Positions 22,187 through 32,968 are shown, numbered from the stretch's first letter. The stretch: 64,000 bases of DNA from an uncultured Pelagibacteraceae bacterium (GCA_902542165.1 CACBTF010000001.1:1-64000); one strand, 5' to 3'. Notes: generated from the sequence alone by a model not told the origin. A program made the numbers and translations.

Positions 22187-22848
22187 AAGATTTATCAAAA
22201 ATAAAATTTTGGTTATTTGATTTAGATAACACTCTGTACGATGGTGCAACCAAAGTTTTTGACCAAGTGGATAAAAAAATGTCAAAATTTATATCTGAAA
22301 AATTAAATGTTAGTTTAGAAGAAGCTAGGAAAATTCAAAAAAATTATTTCCAAGAATATAACACTACATTAAACGGAATGATTAAAAATCATAAAATTGA
22401 TGCAGACGAATTTTTAGAATTTGTACATGATGTTGATCTTAGTTTTTTAAATAAAAATAAGTCTTTAGAAGAAGAAATAAAAAAACTTAACGGAAAAAAA
22501 ATAATTTTCACTAATGGATCTAGAGCTCACGCATTAAATGTTACAAAAAGAATTGGAATTGATAAGCTTTTTGATGGAATTTTCGATATTCGAGATTGTG
22601 AGTTTATTCCAAAGCCTTCTAAAGAACCTTATAAAAAATTACTAGAAAATTACAAAATTGAGCCACAATACTGTATATTCTTTGAAGATATAGCAAGAAA
22701 TTTAAAGCCGGCTTATGAATTGGGAATGAAAACTGTTTGGATAAAAAATGAAGAACCTTGGGCAGCAAAATACTCTGATGAAAACTTTATTAATTATAAA
22801 ACAGACAACCTGGCAAAATTTTTAAAGGAGATAAATGAACTTAGATAA
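22183..22848 (+). CDS. HAD-superfamily pyrimidine 5'-nucleotidase-like hydrolase
   Basis: [44 protein letters not shown]. Confidence 0.9.
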   Translation: MKDLSKIKFWLFDLDNTLYDGATKVFDQVDKKMSKFISEKLNVSLEEARKIQKNYFQEYNTTLNGMIKNHKIDADEFLEFVHDVDLSFLNKNKSLEEEIKKLNGKKIIFTNGSRAHALNVTKRIGIDKLFDGIFDIRDCEFIPKPSKEPYKKLLENYKIEPQYCIFFEDIARNLKPAYELGMKTVWIKNEEPWAAKYSDENFINYKTDNLAKFLKEINELR

Positions 22849-23662
22849 ATTAGAAAAAACTATTAATGAAAGTTTTGAAAATAAAGAAAAAGTCGGTCCT
22901 AAATCAGATAAAAAGGTTATTAAAGCGATTGATGAAACAATAAAATTAGTAGACTCAGGTAAAATTAGAGTTGCAAATAAGATTAATGGTGCTTGGGTTG
23001 TTAATCAATGGATTAAAAAAGCAATCCTTTTAAGCTTCAGAGTTAATAAAATGGTAATGTCAAAAGGTCCTTACACCACTTGGTACGATAAAGTTCCAGG
23101 TAAAACAGTTAAATGGCAAGAGAAAGATTGGAAAAAAGCTGGATATCGACATGTGCCAAATGGAGTTGTAAGAAGAGGATCTTATATTGCGAAAAACGTC
23201 GTGCTAATGCCTTCATTTGTTAATTTAGGAGCATATGTTGACGAAGGCACAATGATTGACACTTGGGCTTCTGTAGGATCTTGTGCTCAAGTTGGAAAAA
23301 ATTGTCATATTTCAGGTGGCGCTGGAATTGGTGGTGTGCTTGAACCTCTTCAAGCCGGACCAGTTATTATTGAGGACAATTGTTTTGTTGGTGCTAGATC
23401 CGAAATTGCCGAAGGTGTTTTAGTAGAAGAAGGCGCAGTTATTTCAATGGGGGTATATATCGGAGCTTCAACCAAAATTGTAGATAGATCAACTGGTAAA
23501 ATTACGTTTGGAAAAGTGCCAGCCTATTCTGTCGTGGTACCAGGGAGTCTACCTAATAAATCTAATCCAGATGGACCTTCTTTGTATTGTGCTGTAATTG
23601 TCAAAAAAGTTGACTCAAAAACAAGAAGTAAAACATCCATTAACGATCTATTAAGAGATTAA
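22835..23662 (+). CDS. dapD: 2,3,4,5-tetrahydropyridine-2,6-dicarboxylate N-succinyltransferase
   Basis: Left-handed beta-helix repeats, [32 protein letters not shown]. Confidence 0.97.
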   Translation: MNLDKLEKTINESFENKEKVGPKSDKKVIKAIDETIKLVDSGKIRVANKINGAWVVNQWIKKAILLSFRVNKMVMSKGPYTTWYDKVPGKTVKWQEKDWKKAGYRHVPNGVVRRGSYIAKNVVLMPSFVNLGAYVDEGTMIDTWASVGSCAQVGKNCHISGGAGIGGVLEPLQAGPVIIEDNCFVGARSEIAEGVLVEEGAVISMGVYIGASTKIVDRSTGKITFGKVPAYSVVVPGSLPNKSNPDGPSLYCAVIVKKVDSKTRSKTSINDLLRD

Positions 23663-23668
23663 TATAAA

Positions 23669-24823
23669 ATGAATGAACTCAAATTAGCAAAAGAGCTTAT
23701 AAAATTTCCAAGTGTTACTCCAAAAGATGCAGGCGCTATTGAATATGTGGCAAAGCAATTAAAAAAACTAGGTTTTGATTGTAAGATTTTAGAATTTAAA
23801 GATAAAAATAAAATAAGTAAGCCAATTAAAAATATTTATGCAAGGCTAGGTAAAAAAAATCCTAATTTATGTTATGCTGGTCATACAGATGTTGTGCCAC
23901 CAGGAAATTTGAAAGATTGGACCGTTAACCCATTTAGACCGTTAATTAAAAATAATCATTTAATTGGTAGAGGTGCTAATGACATGAAAAGCTCCATAGC
24001 TTGTTTTATTTCAGCTGTAGAAAAATTCTTAAAGAAAAGAAAAAAATTTAACGGTTCTATAAGTTTTTTAATCACAGGGGATGAGGAAGCCTTAGCAATT
24101 AATGGAACAAAAAAAGTAGTAGACTATTTAAAAAAGAGAAAAGAGAAAATTGATTTTTGTATAGTAGGTGAGCCTACAAACCCAACTAAACTTGGAGAGA
24201 TGATAAAAATAGGAAGACGAGGCAGTATATCGGGGATGATAACCATTTCTGGATCACAAGGTCATGTAGCTTATCCTCACCTTTCTAATAATCCTATTAA
24301 TACATTAGTAAAAATATGCAAAAAACTCAATGAACATAAACTGGATAAAGGTAACAAAAATTTTCAGCCTTCAAATTTAGAAATTACATCTATAAATGTT
24401 GACAACAAAGCTACTAACGTCATTCCTGCAAGTGCCAGAGCTCAGTTCAATGTAAGGTTTAATAATCTTCATACCTCAAGCAGTTTAAAGAAAAAAATTA
24501 ATTCAATAGTAAAAAATTTGAGTAAAAAAAATAAATGTAAGTTTAAAATAGATTTTCATGTAAGCGGTGAGTCTTTTATTACGAAACCAAATAAAACTAT
24601 TCATATGGCTAAAAATATAATTAAAAAGATTACAAGAGTGAACCCTGTATTCTCAACAACAGGTGGCACTTCAGATGCGAGATTTATTAAAAAAATTTCA
24701 CCTTGTCTAGAATTTGGTTTAGTTAATAAAACGATGCATAAAGTTGACGAATGCGTTTCATTAAAAGATTTAAAAAATTTAAGAAAAATATATCAAAATA
24801 TCCTTGAGGATTATTTTAAGTGA
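23669..24823 (+). CDS. dapE: Succinyl-diaminopimelate desuccinylase
   Basis: CYAGHTDVVPPG, GDEEALAINGTKKV, TTGGTSDARF. Confidence 0.96.
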   Translation: MNELKLAKELIKFPSVTPKDAGAIEYVAKQLKKLGFDCKILEFKDKNKISKPIKNIYARLGKKNPNLCYAGHTDVVPPGNLKDWTVNPFRPLIKNNHLIGRGANDMKSSIACFISAVEKFLKKRKKFNGSISFLITGDEEALAINGTKKVVDYLKKRKEKIDFCIVGEPTNPTKLGEMIKIGRRGSISGMITISGSQGHVAYPHLSNNPINTLVKICKKLNEHKLDKGNKNFQPSNLEITSINVDNKATNVIPASARAQFNVRFNNLHTSSSLKKKINSIVKNLSKKNKCKFKIDFHVSGESFITKPNKTIHMAKNIIKKITRVNPVFSTTGGTSDARFIKKISPCLEFGLVNKTMHKVDECVSLKDLKNLRKIYQNILEDYFK

Positions 24824-25278
24824 AGCTTTACAAAGTTAGAAAATCTAAAATAGATAATCTAGGTCTATATGCAGCTAAAGATATCAAAAGAGGCTCAAGA
24901 GTAATTGAATATAAAGGTAAGATCATCACGAGAAAGCAGGCTGAGGAAAACCCAAAATACGATAATGGTAAAGCTATTTATCTTTTTAATATAAATAAAA
25001 GATATGATCTTGATGGAGATTTTAAATTTAATACAGCCAGATTAATTAATCATTCTTGCAATCCAAACTGTGAAGTAACTGGGACTGGTCTTAAGGTTTG
25101 GGTGCATGCAATTAAAGATATTAAAAAAGGTGAGGAATTTTCTTATGACTACGGTTTCAGTTTTGATGAAGATTTTAGAGATTATCCTTGTAGATGTGGC
25201 TCAAAAGATTGCTGTGGATATATAGTTAGAGAAGGATCAAGGTGGAGAATAAAAAAAAACAAAATTAAAAAAAAATGA
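24820..25278 (+). CDS. SET domain-containing protein-lysine methyltransferase-like protein
   Basis: NHSCNPNCEV, FSYDYGFSF, post-SET-like CRCGSKDCCGYI; GTG start overlapping dapE TGA. Confidence 0.92.
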   Translation: MKLYKVRKSKIDNLGLYAAKDIKRGSRVIEYKGKIITRKQAEENPKYDNGKAIYLFNINKRYDLDGDFKFNTARLINHSCNPNCEVTGTGLKVWVHAIKDIKKGEEFSYDYGFSFDEDFRDYPCRCGSKDCCGYIVREGSRWRIKKNKIKKK

Positions 25279-26408
25279 AAAAAATTCTTTTTGTTTCAAC
25301 AAGAAATCCGTATTCAAATAGATATTCTGGAGATGTGATTGGGTCAAAAAAAATTGTAAATATTCTTAAAAAAAAAAATTTATTAGATGTGGTGTCATTG
25401 GATGATAGAGAAAATTTTTCTCAAAAAGATATTTTTATTTTTAAAAAGCCATTTTTTTTATACAAAATTTTTTATGTTTTAAAATCATTATTTTTCTTTC
25501 AACCAATGCAGTTCGGTCTTTTTTACTCTAGTAAAATGGAGGAATTTGTTAATGAAAATGCCATTAATTATGATTTAATTTTTTTTTATCACATTCGGTC
25601 AAGTCAATACCTGCCTAAAAATTATTATGGAAAAAAAATTATCGAGATGGGTGATCTTTATTCTAAAAATTACAATCAAACTTTTAAAGCTTTGAATATA
25701 TTTAATCCTCTAAAATATATTTATTTTTTGGAAAGTCTTCTTATTAAAAAATTAGAAATAAAAATTTTTAATGATTTCGATAAAATAATTTTATTTTCAA
25801 AAAAAGAAATTAAAAAAATTGATAAATTATACAAAAAAAAAATTTGCCAAATCAATATTTCAATTGATAAGATAAATAAAAAATATCTATTTTCAAAAAA
25901 AAATAGTAAAATATTATTTATTGGTAATCTTAAATATTTGCCAAATATCCTGGCAGTTAAAAATTTTACCAAAAATATTCTTGCAAAATTAAAAAAAAAT
26001 GTCCCAAATATAAAATTTGAAGTAATTGGAGAAATTTATAATTTTGATAAAATTTTATTATCGATGAACAAGGACGTAAAATGCTGGGGAAAGCAAAAAA
26101 ATTTAGATAAATTCATCAAAGGTTCTTTTTGTGGATTAGCTAATTTAGAAATAGCAACCGGCGTTCAAGGTAAAATATTATCCTATATGTCTTATGGATT
26201 GCCAGTAATTTGCTCAAAAAAAACTGCAAGTAATTTTGATAATAATGTTATCAGCTATAGAAATGATAAAGACTTAATTGATAAGATTAAAAAATTAAAA
26301 GATGATAAAAAATTTAGTAATTATATTTCAAAAAAATCTTTAAAATATGTTAATAAATTCATTTGGAAAAAAGTAAGCAAGGAATATATCAAAATCATTA
26401 ATAATTAG
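25275..26408 (+). CDS. Glycosyltransferase (group 1 / GT4-like)
   Basis: KILFIGNLKYLPNILAVKNF, GVQGKILSYMSYGLPVICSKKT. Confidence 0.82.
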   Translation: MKKILFVSTRNPYSNRYSGDVIGSKKIVNILKKKNLLDVVSLDDRENFSQKDIFIFKKPFFLYKIFYVLKSLFFFQPMQFGLFYSSKMEEFVNENAINYDLIFFYHIRSSQYLPKNYYGKKIIEMGDLYSKNYNQTFKALNIFNPLKYIYFLESLLIKKLEIKIFNDFDKIILFSKKEIKKIDKLYKKKICQINISIDKINKKYLFSKKNSKILFIGNLKYLPNILAVKNFTKNILAKLKKNVPNIKFEVIGEIYNFDKILLSMNKDVKCWGKQKNLDKFIKGSFCGLANLEIATGVQGKILSYMSYGLPVICSKKTASNFDNNVISYRNDKDLIDKIKKLKDDKKFSNYISKKSLKYVNKFIWKKVSKEYIKIINN

Positions 26409-27145
26409 TAAAAAACTTTTTCTAAGTACAATCCCTCCGGTGGGGCTGGTGGAGCACAAAGCAATCTTTTTTTGGATCTAATTACAGATTTTATTTTTTT
26501 TGGTTTCCATTTTCTTTCTCCAACATATTTTAAACACCCAACCATTGATCTAACTTGTTTTTGAAGAAATGATTTTGACTCAAAAGAAATTGTTATCTTA
26601 TCTTTCTTTTTTTTTATCATCGCTTTTGTAATAGTTTTAATAGGACTTTTAGCAGTACATGACGACGCTCTCATAGATGCAAAATTATGTTTACCCAAAA
26701 AAAATTTAATACCTTTTTTCATCTTTTCAAAATCAAGTCTGTTTTTTACCAACCAAGATCTATTTTCATATAAAGGTGAAATAGTAGAACGATTGAATAT
26801 TATATACTTATAAATCTTTTTTTTAACACTATGACGAGCATGAAAATTTATATGTTTTTTTTTTATTTTTAAAATTGAAATTGATTTAGCCTTTAAAAAA
26901 AAATTTACAGTATTTAAAAATTTATATTTATCTTTAATTTCACGAGAACATAAAAAATTTGCACTTTGGCCTTTAGCGTGAACGCCTGCGTCAGTACGGC
27001 CAGAACCATTTATTTTTATCCTTTTTTTAAGTGCTTTTGATAATGCTTTTTGAACTGTGGATTGAACAGAAATCCCGTTTTTTTGTATTTGCCACCCTAC
27101 AAAATTGGTACCCAGATATTCAATAATAATTTGATAATTGAACAT
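26405..27145 (-). CDS. truA: tRNA pseudouridine(38-40) synthase
   Basis: YLGTNFVGWQIQ, GSGRTDAGVHAKGQSANF. Confidence 0.96.
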   Translation of the reverse strand: MFNYQIIIEYLGTNFVGWQIQKNGISVQSTVQKALSKALKKRIKINGSGRTDAGVHAKGQSANFLCSREIKDKYKFLNTVNFFLKAKSISILKIKKKHINFHARHSVKKKIYKYIIFNRSTISPLYENRSWLVKNRLDFEKMKKGIKFFLGKHNFASMRASSCTAKSPIKTITKAMIKKKKDKITISFESKSFLQKQVRSMVGCLKYVGERKWKPKKIKSVIRSKKRLLCAPPAPPEGLYLEKVFY

Positions 27146-28068
27146 TAGCTAAGCATCTCACCTTTTTCAATTTTGTATCCTGCTAAAAAACTTTTAGCAT
27201 CAAGTGCTGTTTTTCCTTCTTTTTGAATTAAGTTAATTTTAATAGCTTTATCATTACAACCAATCACGAGATCGTTTGATAATACCTCTCCTATCTCTCC
27301 TTGATTATCAGACAATTCTGCTTCGATAATTTTAATTCTTATACCATTATGTTTAAACCAAGCCCCAGGATATGGGCTTAGACCATTTATCTTTGCAATA
27401 AGTTTTTGAGCATTTTCATTCCAATCAATCTCTGACTCTTTTTTACTTATTTTTTTTGCATAGGTAACAAATTTATCCTGTTGATCAGTAAATTTTACAA
27501 TATTTTTTTCAAATAAGGATATCGACTCAACTGCTAATTCTGCTCCAATTTTGGAAAGTCTTTTACTTAAAGATAAATAATTGTCCTTTGGGTTAATATT
27601 CGTGCTTTTTTGTACGACATACGGACCGGCATCAAGTTTTGGAATAATTTTCATTATGGAAATTCCTGTTTCCTTATCCATTTCCATGATGGATCTTTGA
27701 ATTGGTGCCGCCCCCCTCCATCTTGGAAGAAGTGAGGCATGTATATTTAAAAATATTAAATTTTTGATATTTAAAAATTTTTCCGGAATTATTTGCCCGT
27801 AAGCAACCACTATTACAAATTTTACATCAGCACTTTTTAAAAATTCATAATCTAATTCATTATTTAAATTTTCCGGAAATCTTACAGGAATTTTTAATTT
27901 CTCTGCCTCTATATGTATTGGAGATTTTATTATTTTTTGTCCCCTAGATTTTTTCTTTGGGGGTTGAGTATATACTGATTTAATTTTGTGTTTTAAATTT
28001 AATAATTGTAATGTTGGTATGGAAAATTCTGGTGTTCCCATGAAAATTATTGAGGCCATTTTGTTCAA
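27145..28068 (-). CDS. fmt: Methionyl-tRNA formyltransferase
   Basis: FMGTPEFSIPTL, NIHASLLPRWRGAAPIQRSI. Confidence 0.97.
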   Translation of the reverse strand: MNKMASIIFMGTPEFSIPTLQLLNLKHKIKSVYTQPPKKKSRGQKIIKSPIHIEAEKLKIPVRFPENLNNELDYEFLKSADVKFVIVVAYGQIIPEKFLNIKNLIFLNIHASLLPRWRGAAPIQRSIMEMDKETGISIMKIIPKLDAGPYVVQKSTNINPKDNYLSLSKRLSKIGAELAVESISLFEKNIVKFTDQQDKFVTYAKKISKKESEIDWNENAQKLIAKINGLSPYPGAWFKHNGIRIKIIEAELSDNQGEIGEVLSNDLVIGCNDKAIKINLIQKEGKTALDAKSFLAGYKIEKGEMLS

Positions 28069-28589
28069 AGTACAACTTTATCAAGTTCCTTTTTTTGTTT
28101 TGTTAATTTTTTTATAATCATATCTCTCTTTAATTTTGATAAATAATCAATAAATAATATTCCGTTCAAGTGGTCTATCTCGTGTTGTATGCATGTAGAT
28201 AGAAGTCCGGTAGCTTTAATCTCTTTTTTTTTACCAAAGTAATCTATATACTTTACTTGACATTCTGCTGGTCTTTCAATTTCTGCGAAGTAGCCTGGTA
28301 ACGACAGACAACCTTCTTCATAAGTAGAAGTGTTTTTAGATTTTGATATTATTTCTGGATTAATCAAAAAAAATGGATTTTTTTTTTCTTTGTCTTTCGA
28401 TATATCAATTACGATTATACGTTTTAAAATGCCTACTTGTACCGCAGCCAAACCTATTCCTGGAGCTGAATACATAGTTTCTAGCATATCGTCTAGCAAA
28501 CCTCTTAATTCATCATCAACTTTTTCTAAAATTTCACTTTTTTTTCTTAAAATAGGGTCTGGCTCAATAACGATTTTTCTTTGGGACAT
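28065..28589 (-). CDS. def: Peptide deformylase
   Basis: GIGLAAVQVG, EEGCLSLPG, QHEIDHLNG. Confidence 0.97.
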   Translation of the reverse strand: MSQRKIVIEPDPILRKKSEILEKVDDELRGLLDDMLETMYSAPGIGLAAVQVGILKRIIVIDISKDKEKKNPFFLINPEIISKSKNTSTYEEGCLSLPGYFAEIERPAECQVKYIDYFGKKKEIKATGLLSTCIQHEIDHLNGILFIDYLSKLKRDMIIKKLTKQKKELDKVVL

Positions 28590-28606
28590 TTCTAATTATA
28601 TTTGAA

Positions 28607-30340
28607 TTAAGTCCTTAATGGTAGAGCAGAATTTAAAACTTTGTTTCTTATAGTGATTAAGTTCATTTTATTTAAAAGATTAGTTACAAAATATATTGTT
28701 TCTGGATCAAGTTGATATGGCTCATCTTCGCCAATTATCTCAACTATTTTAAGTGCTAGAAATGCCTTTTGGTCATTTTCGATTAATTGAAGTAAGTTTT
28801 TTGGTACATCAAATTTTCTCGAAAGTTCATTATATTCAAAATTTGCGGGTAACGAAAAACCATCTTTTATTAATGCATCCGCTAAGGCTAGGTCTTTAGC
28901 AGAAATAAAATATTTTTTATTTTTAATTATTTTTTTGAAAATTTTGTCAATATCTTTTTGAACCTTCTTTTTATTTTCATCCTCAAGAAAATATTTCATT
29001 ATTTTTGATTGGTGCAAAATTTTGTCATTATATTTGACTTTTCCTAAAACAATATCTTCATCTGAAACAATTTTGGCCTTAGCGGTCTCTTTATATTTTT
29101 CTGGTAAATTTTCGACACCAATTTCTTCAATTTTATCACTTAAAAATTTTGAATAAATGTTTATTAATTTTGATTTTTGAAATAAATCTTCAAGTAAAAA
29201 TAGATATTCTATTTTTGTTTCATTTGCCTCAGATAACAAATATTTTTGGTATATAAGAGCTCTTGAGTGGCTTTCATCCAAAGTTTTTAAATTATTTTTT
29301 GCATTTACTAGCATATTTAAATTAAAAGGAATTTGTTTGTAAATTTCAAAAATTTTATTTTTATCTAATTGATCATTGCTGGCTGCTGTTTCTAACTCTT
29401 TCAGCTTTTCTTTGTCAGAGGCATCCTCTAATTTTATTAAATTAGCTGCATTTAAATATTTCCAAATTTCAGGTTTAGTTTTATTGTTTGGCTCATACTT
29501 AAAATTAGAAATAGAAATACTTGAAAGATAAAAATTTAATAAGTTTTTTTCATTTATTTTTTCACTAGTTTTGTCCGTTACACCTAAAAGGAAATTAATT
29601 TTATCGTCATAAAATTTACTAGATTGTTTTTGCTCCCTGAGTAAGTCCAATAAAAGCTGTGCTTCTGGTTTTTTATCATTAAATATAAGGCAATAAATTT
29701 TGAATTTTTCTAAGTATGCATCCTTAATTTTGGCATCAATAAAACTAATTTTTTCACATCCCTCTTTAATGTCTGCGCGCGCGATGTTTTTGTCTACTAA
29801 ATACTGAACAACTTTACTTTTTCCTTCAAATTGATCATTTTGTTTCAAAAAACTCTCTAGTAAGTCATCACGTTCATTTTCTATTAGCCAATTAATTTTT
29901 AATTTAACAAATTCTTTTTCACTCATATCATTTGGTGGATAAGAAAAAGAAAATAAAATCATTTCTAAAATTTCATTTGAGGATTTTGAAAGATTTATTT
30001 TACTAAGTCTTTTCAAGCTAGATCTTAAATCTTCAGCTTTTGTTGTTGACCACATATTTAAATTTAAATCAAAATTAGCTGGCTCATAAATACCATAAAC
30101 TTTTTGATCATTGAGATTTAAGGAGCCGCCTTCTTCAATTTTGATTTTTTCAATTGTTTGTACAGTTTGAGAAGAGTTAGTATTTAAACTCTCATTTGAA
30201 TCTTGTTTTTTTTGATTTTGAATATTCTTGACAGGTTCTTTTTTATTATTCCAAATATCTATTTTTTCCTCAGTTATAGATGAGGTTGAGATCAAAATAA
30301 TTAATAAGCCTAATAAAAAACTAAAGCTTTTTAATTTCAT
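28607..30340 (-). CDS. Exported hypothetical protein (577 aa, signal-peptide-like N-terminus, alpha-helical)
   Basis: Long ORF; MKLKSFSFLLGLLIILISTSSITEE; no domain I can name. Confidence 0.85.
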   Translation of the reverse strand: MKLKSFSFLLGLLIILISTSSITEEKIDIWNNKKEPVKNIQNQKKQDSNESLNTNSSQTVQTIEKIKIEEGGSLNLNDQKVYGIYEPANFDLNLNMWSTTKAEDLRSSLKRLSKINLSKSSNEILEMILFSFSYPPNDMSEKEFVKLKINWLIENERDDLLESFLKQNDQFEGKSKVVQYLVDKNIARADIKEGCEKISFIDAKIKDAYLEKFKIYCLIFNDKKPEAQLLLDLLREQKQSSKFYDDKINFLLGVTDKTSEKINEKNLLNFYLSSISISNFKYEPNNKTKPEIWKYLNAANLIKLEDASDKEKLKELETAASNDQLDKNKIFEIYKQIPFNLNMLVNAKNNLKTLDESHSRALIYQKYLLSEANETKIEYLFLLEDLFQKSKLINIYSKFLSDKIEEIGVENLPEKYKETAKAKIVSDEDIVLGKVKYNDKILHQSKIMKYFLEDENKKKVQKDIDKIFKKIIKNKKYFISAKDLALADALIKDGFSLPANFEYNELSRKFDVPKNLLQLIENDQKAFLALKIVEIIGEDEPYQLDPETIYFVTNLLNKMNLITIRNKVLNSALPLRT

Positions 30341-30500
30341 TTGTAACGTCTATTTGATATTTATTTTCTGGACTAGGAAAGCTTACTTTTTCTATTAAAA
30401 AGATTACAAAAATTAAAACGACAACTGCTAATATTAATTTAATTAAAATTTTTAATATCGAGCTTCCAAAACTTGGCTGTCTATTGTATTTAAGTTGCAT
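30321..30500 (-). CDS. Small single-TM protein (59 aa): MQLKYNRQPSFGSSILKILIKLILAVVVLIFVIFLIEKVSFPSPENKYQIDVTNEIKKL
   Basis: Translated by hand; below ORF-track cutoff; TAG stop lies inside the start region of the 577-aa gene (20-nt overlap). Confidence 0.75.
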   Translation of the reverse strand: MQLKYNRQPSFGSSILKILIKLILAVVVLIFVIFLIEKVSFPSPENKYQIDVTNEIKKL

Positions 30501-30572
30501 ACTTTGTGAATTGATTTAAACTTAATAAATAAGACATATTTATGAAAAATCAAAATCAAAAAGGATACCAAA

Positions 30573-31088
30573 TTGGGTAAAAATCTAACTTTGACAGGGA
30601 TGATGGGTGTGGGAAAATCAACTATAGGTAAAATTCTAGCTAAAAAGCTCAATTATAACTTTATCGATGTTGATAAACTTATTGAGGCCAAAGAGGGCGC
30701 CTCAATTAATTTAATATTTAAAAATAAAAGTGAGAATTACTTTAGAAAGATTGAAAGAGAAACAACTTTATTAGAACTAAAAAAAAATAATTCTGTCATA
30801 TCTTTAGGTGGTGGAGCATTTATAAACAATACTATTAGAAAAAAGACAAAAAAATTATCTACTAGTTTTTGGTTAGATGTACCCATTGAAGAGTTAATTA
30901 AAAGATTAAAAAAAAACAAACAAAGACCCCTTTTATTTAAAACAAATGCTCATGAAACAATAAAAAGAATTTATTTTGAAAGAAAAAAAATTTATAATGA
31001 GGCAGATCATAGAATAAAATGCAACTCACTTAGATCTGATGAAATAGTTAATATTATATTAAGTTTGTATGAGAAATCAGGAGATTAA
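30573..31088 (+). CDS. aroK: Shikimate kinase
   Basis: LTGMMGVGKSTIGKILAKKL, SLGGGAF; TTG start preceded by AAAAAGGA. Confidence 0.95.
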   Translation: MGKNLTLTGMMGVGKSTIGKILAKKLNYNFIDVDKLIEAKEGASINLIFKNKSENYFRKIERETTLLELKKNNSVISLGGGAFINNTIRKKTKKLSTSFWLDVPIEELIKRLKKNKQRPLLFKTNAHETIKRIYFERKKIYNEADHRIKCNSLRSDEIVNIILSLYEKSGD

Positions 31089-32181
31089 ATTTAAAGGTAA
31101 AAATCATAATTATTCAGTAATGATAGGAAAAAATATCCTTGGTATTTTGCCTAAGAAAGTCAAAATATTATGTCCTAAAACGAAAAATGTAGCTTTAATA
31201 ATAGACAAAAATATACCTGTTAAATTTAAAAAAGAGCTCAAAAAAAAATTAAAAAATTATACTCTTTTATTTCTATCTTTTGAGGCAAGTGAAAAAAATA
31301 AGTCTATAAATAAAGTAAATTATTTTTTGAATGTACTACTATCTAAAAATTTTACTAGGTCGGATTTAATAATTGGAGTAGGTGGCGGAATTACTGGAGA
31401 TGTTGCAGGTTTTGTTGCTAGCATTTTCAAAAGAGGTATAAATTTTATAAATATCCCAACTACTTTGCTTGCCCAAGTAGACGCTGCGATCGGTGGAAAA
31501 ACAGGAGTAAATTCAAATTTTGGAAAAAATCTTATTGGTTCTTTTTATCAACCAAGATTAGTTATTAGTGACACTTTATTTATTAATTCACTATCAAGAA
31601 GAGAAATTATTTGTGGCTATGCTGAAATTTTAAAACATTCAATTATTAAAGATAAAAAATTTTTTATTTGGTTGGAAAAAAATTCTCATTTAGTCCTTGC
31701 AAGGGATCCAAAAAAATTAACTTATGCAATAAAAAGAAGTTGTGAAATTAAAAATTATTTTGTAACTCAGGATTTAAATGAAAAAGGTTTAAGAATGATT
31801 TTAAATTTTGGGCATACTTTTGCCCACGCTATTGAAATTAACAATAATTATTCGAAAAAAATTACCCATGGAGAAGCAGTTTTGTCAGGTATAATTTTAG
31901 CTACTAATCTTTCTGTTATAAGAAAAATCTGCTCAATTAAAATTTTACGTCGTATTAAAAATATTTATATAGAAAATAATTTGGACTACACTTATAAAAA
32001 GTATACAAATCAAAATTCTATAAAAAAACTAATTCCTTTTTTAAAAAATGATAAAAAAAATAACGATGATAAAGTAAATTTCATACTTCTTAAAAATATA
32101 GGCAAAACAGCTTTACCTAATAAAAGTAAAATATCTGTAAGGAACATAAAAAAATTAACTAAAGCTATTTCTCAATACTAA
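31069..32181 (+). CDS. aroB: 3-dehydroquinate synthase
   Basis: GVGGGITGDVAGFVASIFKRGI, AQVDAAIGGKTGVN, NFGHTFAHAIE. Confidence 0.97.
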   Translation: MRNQEIKFKGKNHNYSVMIGKNILGILPKKVKILCPKTKNVALIIDKNIPVKFKKELKKKLKNYTLLFLSFEASEKNKSINKVNYFLNVLLSKNFTRSDLIIGVGGGITGDVAGFVASIFKRGINFINIPTTLLAQVDAAIGGKTGVNSNFGKNLIGSFYQPRLVISDTLFINSLSRREIICGYAEILKHSIIKDKKFFIWLEKNSHLVLARDPKKLTYAIKRSCEIKNYFVTQDLNEKGLRMILNFGHTFAHAIEINNNYSKKITHGEAVLSGIILATNLSVIRKICSIKILRRIKNIYIENNLDYTYKKYTNQNSIKKLIPFLKNDKKNNDDKVNFILLKNIGKTALPNKSKISVRNIKKLTKAISQY

Positions 32182-32422
32182 TTTCTAACGCGTGTATCTT
32201 TGTTTTAAGATCTTCGCTTAGAATTTTCATAATAATTTTTTGAGCAGCAAGCCTTGATAACGAGCTTAAATATAAAGATTTGATCTTAAGATGTATATGA
32301 AATTTTTCTTTTGAATAAAATTTATGCCCTACATGTTTGTGTGAATTATCAACAATTTCTATGTTCTCAGATTTAATCTCTTTATTTAATTTTGCTCTAA
32401 TTTCATCAAAATAATTTTTCAT
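32165..32422 (-). CDS. BolA family protein
   Basis: SHKHVGHKF...HIHLKIKSLYLSSLSRLAAQKIIMKIL. Confidence 0.9.
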   Translation of the reverse strand: MKNYFDEIRAKLNKEIKSENIEIVDNSHKHVGHKFYSKEKFHIHLKIKSLYLSSLSRLAAQKIIMKILSEDLKTKIHALEISIEK

Positions 32423-32452
32423 TAATTTAATTTTACTATATAGAATTGTTTA

Positions 32453-32968
32453 ATGAAAATTATTTGTGATTGGGAAAATTGTAATGAAACTGGATCTTAT
32501 AAAGCCCCAGTAGAAAAAGATAATAGTAAAAAATATAGGTTGCTATGTTTAAATCATATTAAAATTTTTAATAAAAATTGGAATTATTTTGAAAACATGA
32601 ATGATCAGGAAATAGAATTTTTTATTAAGTCTGATTTAACTTGGCATAAGTCGACAAAAACTTTTGGGTCATCAGATAACTTTTTTAATATACTATGGAA
32701 TAACGCTTTAGATGATAAATTAAATATCTTTAAAAGCTCAAACTTTAGAGATTTTAAAAAAACAAAAGTGTCACAGCAAGATAAAGATGCTCTACAAGTA
32801 ATGGATTTAAATGAAGAGGTAAAATGGGATCAAATTCAATCAAAATTCAAAGAACTTGTAAAAAAGTATCATCCTGATAAAAACCAAGGTAATAAAAAAT
32901 TTGAGGATAAATTAAAAAAAATTACATTGGCTTATAGCCAACTTAAAAAAACTTTAGGAAAAAAATGA
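32453..32968 (+). CDS. J-domain (DnaJ-like) protein
   Basis: C-terminal [29 protein letters not shown]. Confidence 0.92.
   Translation: MKIICDWENCNETGSYKAPVEKDNSKKYRLLCLNHIKIFNKNWNYFENMNDQEIEFFIKSDLTWHKSTKTFGSSDNFFNILWNNALDDKLNIFKSSNFRDFKKTKVSQQDKDALQVMDLNEEVKWDQIQSKFKELVKKYHPDKNQGNKKFEDKLKKITLAYSQLKKTLGKK

Noticed and set aside
30452-30652. 66-aa minus-strand ORF across the aroK start
   Set aside because: Overlaps the aroK P-loop on the opposite strand; the 59-aa ORF at 30321-30500 in a different frame is the credible small gene.
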